A DNA stretch of 64,000 nt from Magnaporthiopsis rhizophila (taxonomy: Eukaryota > Ascomycota > Sordariomycetes > Magnaporthales > Magnaporthaceae). The notes beneath the pieces were generated by a model. That model was not told the origin of the DNA, did no database searches, and worked only from the letters and a program-made list of their open reading frames with translations. How positions within the stretch are numbered: the first letter of the stretch is position 1; the number at the start of each line of letters is the position of its first letter. Below, in pieces: positions 1 through 12,817 of this stretch. Both the position numbers and the translations under genes were made by a program. The stretch is from positions 14,087-78,086 of the forward strand of contig PYSS01000005.1 in assembly GCA_003049465.1 (NCBI GenBank), in the 5' to 3' direction.

Positions 1-211
1 GGGTACGGGTTGCTCAAGCAATTGCGCAGGGGCTCCAGGGGGCTTTCCGAGAACCGCCCAGCTGGAGCCTTCAATCAATTAAACGCGACGCGTAAATCGC
101 ATTGCGGGGCCGCCAAACCTCTGACCACATCCCCCAGAGGCGGCACCACCACGCTGGTCAAGACTTGAGGCATAGCACACTCGGCAGGAACTACCTAAGG
201 CGGCATATACA

Positions 212-3122
<2,911 letters not shown>

Positions 3123-3328
3123 TACGACGAAGCATAATCGGCAAAAAAAAGGAATACCCAGAACGAGTCTTGTTTGCGTTTTGTAATGGCCCGAGTTTTT
3201 ATATACAACATTTTGTTGGAATGCATAGAGTCCGGCGTTTGTAGTCCCACCATCTCCGAGGATAGAGGATAGAGGGTGGATGGATCAAGTTTGTCGTTTA
3301 TTCTTCCTTCGTTTATAATGACCAAGGT

Positions 3329-4942
3329 CTACCTCGAGTCGACCCGCCGCCGCTTCTCGCCATAGTCGCGGCCCCCGTCCCCACCCCTCGAGGTCGACCT
3401 CTTCCTGCGCTCCCTGCTGTAGTCGCGACGGTCTCGCCTGGGCGATCTCGACCGCGACCGTGACCGTGACCGTGACCTGTGCCTCCTCCGGCCTCCGCCA
3501 TCACGCCTGCGATCTTCGCTGTCGTCATAGTCGCGCCGTGAGCGATACGAGTCCCTCTGCCTGTCATTCCCATCGTCTCTACGCTCCCGCTCCCGCTCCC
3601 GCTCCCGCTCCTGATCTCTCCGGGAGCCACCGTCGTCGCGATCCGCACGTTTCCTGTCGCCCAGGGGAATGGCGTTGGCGCCCTTTGCGCCCTCGGGTCC
3701 GTAGGCGCCGCCGCCGCCGCCGCCGTAGTCGGACCTGAACCTCTCGTCGGCGGCGAACCTGTCCCCCGGGGCGCGGCCCCTGCCGAAGCGGTCCTTGTCG
3801 GGCATGTCGCCCCAGCGGCCCGTGTCCTCGGACCGGAGGTCCTTGTACTTGCTGGCGCCCTTGCGGCCCAGCTTGGTCATGTCGCGCATCTGCAGCGCCT
3901 GCGGCAGCAGCTCGCGGTTGCGCACCTCGTCGGCGAAGCGGGCGCCCGCCAGGTCCCTGCGGTCGAGCCCTTCCTTGGACTGCTCGTCGGCGTAGAAGGC
4001 GCCCTTGTGGAAGTACTTTTGCATGTAGGCCATCTTGCCGCGAGAGGCCTCGGCCTCCTCCTTCTGCCGCGCCACGCGCGCCTCGTCCTCGGCCCGCCGC
4101 TCCTCCTCGGTCAGCGCGTCGCGCCGCTCCTTCTCCTCGCGCTCGCGCTCGCGCGTCTCGATGGCGTCGCGCTCCCGCCGCAGCCGCCGCAGCTCGCGCA
4201 GCTTCCACGCCGCCCGCTCCGCCTCCGGGTCGATCCCGTCCGTGTCGTCGACAAAGTTCTCGCCCCGCTCGCCGCCACCGTCGGCCGGCCCCCGCGCCTC
4301 CTCGTCCGAGTCGTTCTCCCAGTGCCGCCGCCCGGTCGCCTTGGCCGCCGCCTCTTTGCGGATCTGCTCCTCGATCGCCGCGTCTAGGGCCGCCTGCTTC
4401 TTTGTGTTCTCGTCCTCCTCGGCTGCCGCCGCTTCTGCTGTTGCCGCCGCGGGATTGTCACCCTCCTCGCTCACCGCCCGCTTGGCCTTGGGCACGAACT
4501 TGGGGCGAAACATGAGCCGGCGGCGCGGCGCCTCCTCCTCCTCCGACTCTTCCTCCGACCCGGACTCCTCCTCACCGCTGCTGCTCTCATCTTCGGACCC
4601 GCTGCCCTCGCCCTCGCTCTCGGTCACGAACCCCTCCTCGGCGGCCCTGCGCTCGGCGTCGGCGGTTGCCGTCGCGCGCGCCGCAGACGCCTTGTCCGCC
4701 GCGGCGCGCCGCTTGGCCAAGTCGACAGAGGCGAGTGCGCTGCTGCCGCTGCAGATCACCTTTCCCGCCCCGCTCGGCCTGCTCGCCGGCGCCGTGGGCT
4801 TCTTTTTCTGCTGCTGCTGCTGCGTCTCGCCATCCTCGCTATCGCCGTCGGAGTCGGAGTCGGAGTCAGATTCGGGCTGGGTCGGCTTGCCGGCGCGGTA
4901 CCGCGACGGCTTGAGCGGATTTGCGGTGAACTTGGGCGGCAT
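3329..4942 (-). CDS. Microfibrillar-associated protein 1 (MFAP1) homologue, spliceosome B-complex factor
   Basis: A nuclear pre-mRNA splicing protein of the MFAP1 family, a component of the spliceosomal B complex. One exon of 537 residues. The N-terminus MPPKFTANPLKPSRYRAGKP and a block of SDSDSD acidic repeats are followed by LMFRPKFVPKAKR, a charged coiled-coil region rich in RERERE, and the conserved C-terminal MFAP1 core (KMAYMQKYFHKGAFY, then LLPQALQMRDMTKLGRKG and YKDLRSEDTGRW). After the core comes a tail of about 130 residues rich in RS, RE and RD dipeptides, ending in SRSRSRSRSRS-type repeats, an SR-protein-like feature. It is convergent with the POL12 gene, 206 bases apart. The ATG at 4942 gives a start matching the family. 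Confidence 0.9.
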   Translation of the reverse strand: MPPKFTANPLKPSRYRAGKPTQPESDSDSDSDGDSEDGETQQQQQKKKPTAPASRPSGAGKVICSGSSALASVDLAKRRAAADKASAARATATADAERRAAEEGFVTESEGEGSGSEDESSSGEEESGSEEESEEEEAPRRRLMFRPKFVPKAKRAVSEEGDNPAAATAEAAAAEEDENTKKQAALDAAIEEQIRKEAAAKATGRRHWENDSDEEARGPADGGGERGENFVDDTDGIDPEAERAAWKLRELRRLRRERDAIETREREREEKERRDALTEEERRAEDEARVARQKEEAEASRGKMAYMQKYFHKGAFYADEQSKEGLDRRDLAGARFADEVRNRELLPQALQMRDMTKLGRKGASKYKDLRSEDTGRWGDMPDKDRFGRGRAPGDRFAADERFRSDYGGGGGGAYGPEGAKGANAIPLGDRKRADRDDGGSRRDQERERERERERRDDGNDRQRDSYRSRRDYDDSEDRRRDGGGRRRHRSRSRSRSRSRSPRRDRRDYSRERRKRSTSRGGDGGRDYGEKRRRVDSR

Positions 4943-5265
4943 TGCGTTGGAGGCGATGGTGAGGGCCTGTCCAACGGTCCCCGACGAAGAGAATGGTGTT
5001 TGGGACTAAGGCGAAGTTGCGAGAGGATTGTATCGACAAATGATGGAATTCTGGTCCACTATCTTATCACCCTGCCGCTGTTGAGTCAGTGGGGCGCGTC
5101 CACTGGAAGGCCGTTGTACAACCGTGCTGAGTTGGTTCTCCAGTGTGTACTATTGCAGAAACAGGCTCGGTAGAGGCCGTATAGCTGATTCCTGGATTCG
5201 TTTTCGAAGCCGGCCATGCCACCATGGCTATCGTTGAAATTTACAAAGCAAATACAAATATACGT

Positions 5266-5366
5266 CGTAGAGCCAGGACTCGAACCATCACACTCAAGCT
5301 CGCTCTTAGCTCGTTTGTTTGCGCCGTCAGCCGCAAAGCTCACAGGCTACCACTACGCCACCACGC
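5266..5366 (-). other. tRNA-like sequence with A- and B-box motifs (tRNA relic or SINE head)
   Basis: On the minus strand an A-box-like TGGCGTAGTGGT (5349-5360) is followed by a perfect B box GGTTCGAGTCC (5276-5286). The spacing is about 62 bases, longer than an intronless tRNA. Between them is a six-base hairpin (TTTGCG/CGCAAA). The T-stem pairs only at the two G-C pairs next to the loop, and the acceptor ends do not pair convincingly, so this is not a functional tRNA. There is no T4 terminator just downstream. A tRNA pseudogene or tRNA-derived SINE head fits better. Confidence 0.4.
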
Positions 5367-5756
5367 CAAAACGCTCTGCAGAGGTAAAAGAGCAGAGGGC
5401 GGCACGGCTTCACCCGCCTCTGGGACGGAAGGAGAGAAAGAGAAAGGGAAAAAGAAATGGCAAAAGCGAAGTTTTTGGTCCGTTGGGTTGCCCACAACAG
5501 ATCCTACCAAGGCAGGATGCGGCGACTTATCCGAAGATAAAGTTTGTTTTTGGTCAAGCTACTTCGCTGAGGGTATGCGTAATTGTTTGGCCTTATAAAT
5601 GTGATGGGTGGGCCCTCCCGAAGCGACTGATGCTGAGCATCCGTCCAGCCTCGGACGCTTCAGTCATCAACCACCACAATTCCACGACATGTAAACATCT
5701 GGACAATCAAGCAAGGAAAACCCGATCCATTAAAGGTATAAACGCGGGCTTCGAAC

Positions 5757-5757
<1 letters not shown>

Positions 5758-5798
<41 letters not shown>
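5758..5798. repeat. Poly(A) run, 41 bases
   Basis: An uninterrupted A run following GCGGGCTTCGAACC, which is itself similar to the reverse complement of a tRNA B box. It could be the tail of a plus-strand retroposed element, or a simple homopolymer. No flanking target-site duplication was identified. Confidence 0.8.
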
Positions 5799-5799
<1 letters not shown>

Positions 5800-6186
5800 A
5801 AAAAAACAAAGGGAGATGTATCCCAAAGTACAGACGATGGAATGATGGGTGGTCGGGAATGGAATAGTGTACACGGCCCACCCCCAGGACCCGATGACGT
5901 AGGGCGGTTGGGATGGGGCTGTTTGGGTGTGAATGGTTTTGGTTCGTCGTAAATACAGTTTTCGTGAAGCGGAGAAGAGAGGCAGTGGTGGTGCCCAGTA
6001 CAAGGGGGTGGTAATATATGTACGTCGTCAAGAAAGATAAGATTTTTATGTCGGGGCTGTCGAATGCAGGGTTGATTGTGGCGTGATGTGGTGTGGTGTT
6101 TTGGTTGGCGCCCGATATAGGGGGTTGCTCGATGCCCTCCGCCCTGTTCTCCGCTGCAAGGACCCTGAATTTTCTCACTCTCATCG

Positions 6187-6210
6187 AAAAAAAAAAAAAA
6201 AAAAAAAAAA
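6187..6210. repeat. Poly(A) run, 24 bases
   Basis: A simple homopolymer in the same intergenic region, about 390 bases after the larger run. No associated gene structure is visible. Confidence 0.8.
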
Positions 6211-6701
6211 GTATAATGGCAAAAGTTCAACTGTATCACCGCTGCTGGTCTGGTCTGGATTATAGAACGAATTTGTATTTTTCGCTTTTGTAATGGAGGG
6301 GACGCCATCGCAGCGGCAGGGAATGTCTATGTCTTTAGAAACAGAGCCAGGCTTTTGTCTTCTTGTTATCTCCTTCCCATCTTCTTTCGATGCCGACTGT
6401 GCAGATAAGTGACGGGTTTCTAATTATTTACCGGACGCCCTTGGTACGGCTGTTTCATTAATGGTGCAGAAGGCGAGACGTTCGGATCTTCGGCTTATTA
6501 GAAGGTTGTGCGCCTTGGAAGAGGCTATCGCGGGGCTGTGTCCTTGACCGTAGCCAAGCCGGGAGGGGGGCAGAGCCGAAGCCCCTGCGGCCGCCCTTAT
6601 TGCGTCTACCTTCTTGGATGGACACACCGCTTTCGCCAAGAAACACGACAGATCCATGACATTTTGTTGTTGATTAAAATGATAACAATAGTGTGCCCTG
6701 A

Positions 6702-8243
6702 TTATTTCTTAGCAGGTCCTGGGGATAAGCAGTGCTTTTCAAGAAGCTTAATCAGAGCTTTCCCGTCCTCCTCCCTGTCCTCATCGTATCCATTGTGATA
6801 AAGTCCGCCACTAAAGTGAAAGGGGACATTGTGGCGCTCGAACAGCAAGTCAGGGTCGGCACCGCATTCTTCGAGCAGAAAGCGCACAAACCCCAGCCGC
6901 TCCTTTCCGATGACGTACTTGCGGATCTCCACCGGGGATTCGGTCAGTACTGTCGGGTGGTGGGACCAGGTCCTTCTGTTCATCCATTGGCATATAACGT
7001 GCAGCACCGTCGGCCCGTACGCCTCCTCCTCATCCACATACGGCCCCTTGAATTCATGTTGTTGGTGATTGTGCGACCAGTCCACCTGGTCGTCGGGCCA
7101 CATCCAATTGATGTCGGCGCCCGCGCCCAGGAGCAGGCGGACGGTGGCGCGGGCGCCGTCGCCGACCTCGTGGCGGCAGCCGTTGTAGCACTTGACGGTG
7201 TTGTCGAGCATGGGGCACGTGCCCGTGCGGACGATAAAGACGTACAACAGCTCGTCGAGCTTCCCCGCGGCGGCAAAGTGCTCGATGAGGGCGTCCACGA
7301 GGCCCTGCCACTCGGCAGTGAGGGCGCGCGCGCCCGGCTGCGCGCAGGCCCTCGCGAGCGTCCTGGCGGCGCGGTCGGCGGATACGCTCGGATGTGTGAG
7401 GAGCATCTTGATGGCGAGGGCGAATGCTGGGTTCGTGAGATGCTCGACTCCCCAACGCCCAAGGAGCATGTCGGCTGGAGGATCAGCTGGGAACCACCAC
7501 GGCTCCTCCTCTGTCGGCTCCTCGTTGTAACGGCCGAGCGGGTCTTCAAACACCAAGCTGTCGAACAAGGAAGGCTGGGAAGGCTCCAAGGGGTCTGCGC
7601 CGTGGTCGAGCAGGTATTTGAGACTTGTTATGAGCGCCGAGGCCGACGCGTCAGCCCCGGCGGCGGCCCCGGCCCACGCTCGTCCGTCGAGGGCGTCGAG
7701 GAACATCAGCAAGGGGGTCGTGAACGTGATCTCCTTGCGGCCGATCGGTACGTTGAGGTTGATGTCGCCACCGTGCTCCAGACATAAAGACATGATCTCA
7801 AGAACGGACCGATCCTGTTCGGCGAGACCGGCGCTTTTCCCGATGCACCGGGCAGCGGCGCACACGGGAACGTACCACGGCTTCTCGTAGAGCGGCCGCG
7901 CCTCCTCGTGGGAGGGCGATGTTGTCGGTCTGCTGAGGTACTCGTGGTCGACGCGTGCGCCCTCTGCGATCGCGGCCTTGACCCGCTCGGGCATTCGGGT
8001 ATAGATGGCGACCGTCAGAGGCGGCACCGAGACCTGCTGCTGGCGGTTGTGACGGCATGGCTCCTTGTACGCCAGCATCGCCAGCAAAAGCCGGGGGCGG
8101 AGGCGCTTGCTGCATCTGCTGAGGCGTGCGAGATCGTCGAAAGCCAGGTCCTCAAAAATCTGGTAGAGAATCTCTTGAGGGAGGCTTTCGAGAGATGAGT
8201 CAGCTACCAGATGCGGTAGCGTTGAGAGGATCACGGCATCCAT
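6702..8243 (-). CDS. F-box protein with ankyrin-like repeats
   Basis: Probable substrate receptor of an SCF-type ubiquitin ligase; the substrate is unknown. A single exon encodes 513 residues. Residues 15-55 fit an F-box (SLESLPQEILYQIFEDL, then LARLSRCSKRLRPRLL). The rest contains degenerate ankyrin-like units, for example VKAAIAEGARVDHEY, IMSLCLEHGGDINLN, LKYLLDHGADPLEP, TVRLLLGAGADINW and FLLEECGADPDLLF. This F-box plus ankyrin arrangement is common and fast-evolving in Pezizomycotina. No splice sites are needed and no internal stops occur, so the gene looks intact, unlike its neighbour at 8685. The ankyrin assignment rests on the GAD-type motifs, not on a profile search. Confidence 0.75.
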   Translation of the reverse strand: MDAVILSTLPHLVADSSLESLPQEILYQIFEDLAFDDLARLSRCSKRLRPRLLLAMLAYKEPCRHNRQQQVSVPPLTVAIYTRMPERVKAAIAEGARVDHEYLSRPTTSPSHEEARPLYEKPWYVPVCAAARCIGKSAGLAEQDRSVLEIMSLCLEHGGDINLNVPIGRKEITFTTPLLMFLDALDGRAWAGAAAGADASASALITSLKYLLDHGADPLEPSQPSLFDSLVFEDPLGRYNEEPTEEEPWWFPADPPADMLLGRWGVEHLTNPAFALAIKMLLTHPSVSADRAARTLARACAQPGARALTAEWQGLVDALIEHFAAAGKLDELLYVFIVRTGTCPMLDNTVKCYNGCRHEVGDGARATVRLLLGAGADINWMWPDDQVDWSHNHQQHEFKGPYVDEEEAYGPTVLHVICQWMNRRTWSHHPTVLTESPVEIRKYVIGKERLGFVRFLLEECGADPDLLFERHNVPFHFSGGLYHNGYDEDREEDGKALIKLLEKHCLSPGPAKK

Positions 8244-8684
8244 GGTGGTTAAGCAATGCCGAAAAAAAAAGGAAACAGAAAAGAAAAGAAGCAGCGGAGA
8301 TGGGGGACCAAGGTGCGATTTGTACCTTCTTTTCGTGCCCCGTGGCCAAGCACTCGTGTGCTGTAATGCATTGTCACCTCACCGGGGCTCACGGCCCGCT
8401 ATTTCTGGTCAGTGAGGCAGGTGGGGTTGTAACGGCGCCGGGCCGCAAACCAACATAACCAACACGCACTCGATACCTTGAATTAACGTACATTATTCCA
8501 GCGCAGCGTGCGGGCACGGCGAGGGTGAGGAACGAACGCGAGCCTGGTCGACCGCGGAGCGATATTTACTTATTTGTGTAAATCTCACAAGCCCTTCCTA
8601 TTCTGTCCTAGCGCCTATGGAATCAGGCACAGGGATTGGCCGGTTTAGAAATCCGGTGCAAGGATTGGTTCAAACTAATGATAA
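8244..8684. other. Intergenic spacer
   Basis: 441 bases between the F-box gene start and the end of the NRPS-like pseudogene. It contains an A/G-rich stretch upstream of the F-box ATG. No coding, RNA or repeat feature was recognised. Confidence 0.5.
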
Positions 8685-11600
8685 TTAAAACCCCCACTGC
8701 CTGCACCAGTTCTGCATCAGCTCGGGCGTGACGGCCTCGAGCTCCGCAAACGTCGGGCTGATACCCACGGTCCGCGTCACCTCGTACCCAGCACCCGCGG
8801 TGAAGCCGTCTTTGGCAATGCCGCGGTAGAAGTTGGGCAGCTTGACGGCCGGGTTGCGCGCGATGTCGTCGGCGGTCAGCGTCGTCGCAGCGCTCCGCTC
8901 CAGCGCCTCGACCCAGTCGGCGAGCGGGACGATCTCGCGGATCCGGCTGCCAGGTCCGCCGCCGTAGAACTGCTGAACGGCCGGGGCCAGCGTCGTCGCC
9001 CACTGCCCCAGGCGGGGGTTTACACCGTGGAAGTAGCCCTCGACCGCGTCATCGTCGTCGATGTCGCGCGTCTCGTGCTCGGGCTTCCGGCCCTTGCGCC
9101 GCGGCAGGACGTCGGCGACTTCGAGCACCAGCTTGGCGACGTCCTCGACGGGCACCCAATCGACCCGGTCCATGCCACCCAGTCTCGCCGGGAGAAGCCC
9201 CAAATGCAGCGAGCTGCGGATCAGCGTCGGGAACCACTCCTGGCGCGTCCACGCGCCCTTTTCCGTCCGGGGCCCCGCGATCTGGCCCACGCGCACGATC
9301 GCGCTCGGGATCGCCGACCGCTCGCGCGCCTCGTCCAAGATCAACGAGCTCACCAGTTTGGATTGCCCGTAGCCCATGACCGCCAGGGAGAAGTCGCGTA
9401 GCGACTGTTCGGGCACGGGCGCCGACGGGTCTTTCCAACCTTCGACGGTGCCGATACTGCTGATAAACACGATGGGTACGCGACGTGCGCACGAGGCCGA
9501 AAAATCGACAAAATTCCTCACCCCGGATATCGAAGGTTCGAACGAACCTAGCGTGTGGTTGAAATTAACGGGCCACGCATTATGTACGACGCGGTCCACC
9601 TCGCCCAGGAGCCGGTTGTACGTTTCGGCGCCGAGCCCGAGGTCGTGTTTGGAAAAGCCCGCGTGTAGGAATTCGACCTTTTCGAACCTGGTGTCGAGCC
9701 CCTTGTCGGCGTTGGACTTGGCCTGCCGTTCGGCCGCGTCCGCGCTCCGGTTGAGACAGATCACTTTGCTGACGGACGGGCCGGCTTGCGCAATGTCGAG
9801 GAGATGCGATCCCAGCCCGCCGTTCGTGCCCGTGACGATAACTGTTTGGCCTTGATCTCGCCTTGGGCTTCCGCCGCTGGGCCTCCGGGTCGGGCAGGCT
9901 TTGCGTGTATTTGTCGATCAACGCCTGCATGAGTGCAGAGTCCGAGTTGTGCCCATTCACGCCGTTCTGCTGCTGCTCGCCGCCGCCGACGACGGTCTTC
10001 ATCAAGTGCGAGGCCAGCTGCCTTGCCGTTGGGTTCGAATAGACGACCCTAGGTGCGACCGCGTCGGCGTCCACCTCGCGTTCGGTCGCCGCCTTCAGGC
10101 CCCTCCGGATGATGCGCGACGCCGTGATAACCTGGAGGGAGCCGATGCCGACCGAGAAGAAGTCCGTGTCGTCGGTCAGCGGCTTTCCTTTGGCCCCGAG
10201 GCCGGCGACGCGCGTAAACACGTCCGCGACGGAGCCCGCCAACGCCTCCACCGACGAGATGTCTATGGGGGCCTTGTCTCGGCCGGGCGCCTCGTCCTCT
10301 TCATTAAGGCCAACCCTTTCGAACAGCTCCCCCGTTGCGGCAACGCGCTGGACCGTGCCTTCGCCCGCGCGAGGGAGCGGCTTGTCGGGCCGCGTAAGTG
10401 CCACGAGCTGCCGGACGATACGGCCATGGGTGACCGTCTCCTGGTTGACCTCTCAATCGTCGGCCGCACCCGGTCAATGAAGGCCTGCGCCTCGTCGTCG
10501 CCAACCGCCCTGGCCGGCTCGATGAAGAGAGCCGCTTGGAACCGCCCCTGGCCCACAGCTAGGGCGCCCTTGACGTCGGGATTGCTGGCTACGGCGTTTT
10601 CGATGGTGACAGGGTTGAGCTTTTCGCCATTGGAAAACACGATGACGTCGTCGGCGCGACCGTAGTGCTTCCAATGGTCCGGCAGCGTCGGGTGCTTGAC
10701 GTAAATGTCGTTGGTTTCAAACTCGGTCGCTTCGGGGAAGGTGTAAAACACGCCCTGGATGTCCGGCTCCTTCGGATCCTTGCGGACTATGACCAACTCA
10801 AACAGCGATCCTTCGTCGGTCTCACCCGCCGGCCGCCATTCCGCGCCCATTGCCTCGGAGTCGATGATGAACCATTCCCACAGCTTGTCGTTTTGCTGCA
10901 GGTAAAACGGGCCTGTGCCGGTCCTATATTCAGGAAGAGAGCGAGGGCGTTAGACGCGAAACACACCGAATTCAGAAAGCGCTGAATACACTACCAACAA
11001 GGCTAGAGAGAACATAGAAAAGGGGGGAAAAGAGAAGGGAGGTGGTTATGTGCTTACTCTGTAGAGCCGATAAACGGCCAGATTCGTGCTCCGCTTTGAC
11101 CCAGCTTATTCCCGATGTCGCGAGCCAGGGGGCCACCTCGGAATATGGTCATTTTCATCTTCCGGAGACAGTCCACGTCCTCCGGTATGTGGGACATCTT
11201 GTCGAGGAGCGTTGGCGGCAGCAAGGCGCAATCGACATCGGCGTACTTGACAGCGTCGATTATAGCCTGAGGCGTTAGTGGCCGATCCGCGATCGGCAGC
11301 GCGACCCTGATATCGTGATATACCGTGCAGACGAATGGTATGTATGCGCCGGCTGCATGGAAGGACGGCATGGGGGCGAACAGGCGGCGGGTCCCGAACA
11401 AAGAGGCCCACGTAGGTATGGTGCCCCTGAACTCGGGTAGGTTGGTTATGATCTCGGACAGCGCCAGCAGGCCAGCCCGCACCACCACCGGCTTGGGAAG
11501 GCCCGTGCTGCCACTCGTGTGCAGGACCACAAAAGGATCCCACCTGCCCTGTTCGAAAGTCTTGCCGACCACAGGCGCCGGCGGCATGCCGACCCCGAGC

Positions 11601-12122
11601 CACTCGTCTACGGAGCCTGCTCTGAAGGTCTTCATTCCGGGGTGCCCTGCGGCCCAAGAGCGGGCCAGGTCCTCGAAGCCGGCATCGCAGTAGATGGCGA
11701 CGCACTCGGTCTTTTCGAACAGATTCAGCTGGGCCTTGACCGAGTTGCGCGGCGAGATGAGGAGCGCCTTGCAGCCGGCCTTGATGCACGCCACCATGAA
11801 GAGCTGGTAGCGGACGTCGCTGGGGCCGATGTAGGCCAGGGTCGGAAACCGTTTGGTGTATTCATACGAGGTCCGTGATACGGGCACCGTCGTCTGCGCC
11901 CGATGCCGCTCGAGGAGTTGAGCCGCCACTCAGTTGACGCCGTCGGCGAGCTGCCCGAACGTGACCTTGCACCAGCCGTCACTGGCCCTGGAGGAGCGCG
12001 GCATCGAGACGAATTCTCGCTCCGGGTCGGCCGCTGCCACCTCGTCCACGACCGTGGGGACGAGACGGCAGCTCTCAAGGGGCTTTGGGGAAGCCTTTGT
12101 TGTCGTCTGCGGTTACAGCCAT
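8685..12122 (-). pseudogene. NRPS-like adenylation-thiolation-reductase gene, broken by a stop and frameshifts
   Basis: The layout matches fungal A-T-R adenylate-forming reductases, which activate a carboxylic acid, load it on a phosphopantetheine arm and reduce it to an aldehyde. The A domain contains LHTSGSTGLPKPVV and ends near 10260. The carrier region contains DDTDFFSVGIGSLQVI, with Ser in the IGSLQ site. The reductase domain begins with TVIVTGTNGGLGSHLLD and has a YGQSKLVSS catalytic-type motif. One normal intron (10924-11057) joins cleanly. The frame is broken four times: a frame change near 12076-12100 after the ATG at 12122, a TGA at 11930-11932 where CGA is expected, a one-base loss near 10450, and a frame change near 9850-9880. 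Sequencing error could explain one lesion but hardly four. It may be a relic of a secondary-metabolite gene; no cluster partners flank it. Confidence 0.82.
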
Positions 12123-12465
12123 GATGGTATCCTAAGGAAGTCGGTCAAACATCAAAAAAGGCACAAACAAGATCGAGCGATTGAGTGGTAGTGTAAAGAT
12201 GTGGATATATTAAAATGGAAAAGAAGATATGGGTAACATCACACTGAAAAAAACAAGATGTATCAAGTCAGAGATGAGGTCCTTGTTAGATGATGGACAT
12301 GGCCGATGTGGTCTGAACAGTCATACTTTGAAGCATCAGGGTAGAGAGCCCCTCCATTTATTTGAAAGTTGATGACGTTCGAGGGTGAAGAAACCATCTT
12401 CAAAGGTCGGCCTTCGGGGCCCAAAGATGGTCCGAGGAGACTGACGAGGGGCCGCCCACGTAGTC

Positions 12466-12734
12466 CAGGCAGCGCCCGGATGGATTGTAATTGTGGGTTC
12501 CCTGTCGTGACTTTCCCCATATAAGTGGCAAGCCTTGCCAGAAACTCCAAATTTCAATGAGATTTTTCCGCGAAAAAGAAAAAAAAAAGTGATATATGAA
12601 TCTCTTTTTGTATTTTTCTACCATGACGAACTTGAGCGATCTTTTTATCATATCAGGTCGTAGAATTATGCATTGTTACGATGGCGAAGTCCTGACAGGG
12701 GGCCCACAGTTACAATCCATCCGGGAGTTGCCTG
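12466..12734. repeat. Inverted repeat, arms of about 49 bases
   Basis: The reverse complement of 12466-12514 aligns without gaps to 12686-12734, sharing the core TTACAATCCATCCGGG and flanking CCCACA and TGCCTG, with most positions identical. The 171 bases between the arms are AT-rich. A 15-base palindrome TGGCAAGCCTTGCCA lies at 12527-12541 inside the spacer. This could be a MITE-like element or an inverted duplication. Confidence 0.65.
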
Positions 12735-12735
12735 T

Positions 12736-12817
12736 TTAAGCATGCCAAGCTGCGGGTAGCGAACGGCAAGGTCGGCACCTAGGTGGTTAAGCTTTGCCAA
12801 GCGGCGGGTATCGGAGG
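12736..12817. repeat. Short diverged direct repeat
   Basis: TTAAGCATGCCAAGCTGCGG near 12736 and TTAAGCTTTGCCAAGCGGCG near 12787 are two imperfect copies of about 27 bases, spaced about 51 bases apart. They directly abut the right arm of the inverted repeat and are probably part of the same degenerate element. Confidence 0.5.

Larger units (their letters stand above)
4943..6701. other. Intergenic region of about 1.8 kb without a recognisable gene
   Basis: This lies between the start of the MFAP1 gene and the end of the F-box gene. I find no exon with domain-like sequence. It holds a tRNA-like segment with both Pol III boxes, two poly(A) runs and scattered AT-rich stretches. Open frames here are homopolymer or low-complexity products. 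Confidence 0.6.

Noticed and set aside
5660..6308. Open frames with poly-Phe or poly-Lys
   Set aside because: Translations of the A homopolymers; no conserved sequence outside the runs.
10924..11057. Possibility that this break in the NRPS-like gene is another lesion
   Set aside because: It is a normal intron: GTAAGC donor, TATAG acceptor and restored frame GSTETGTGPFYL.
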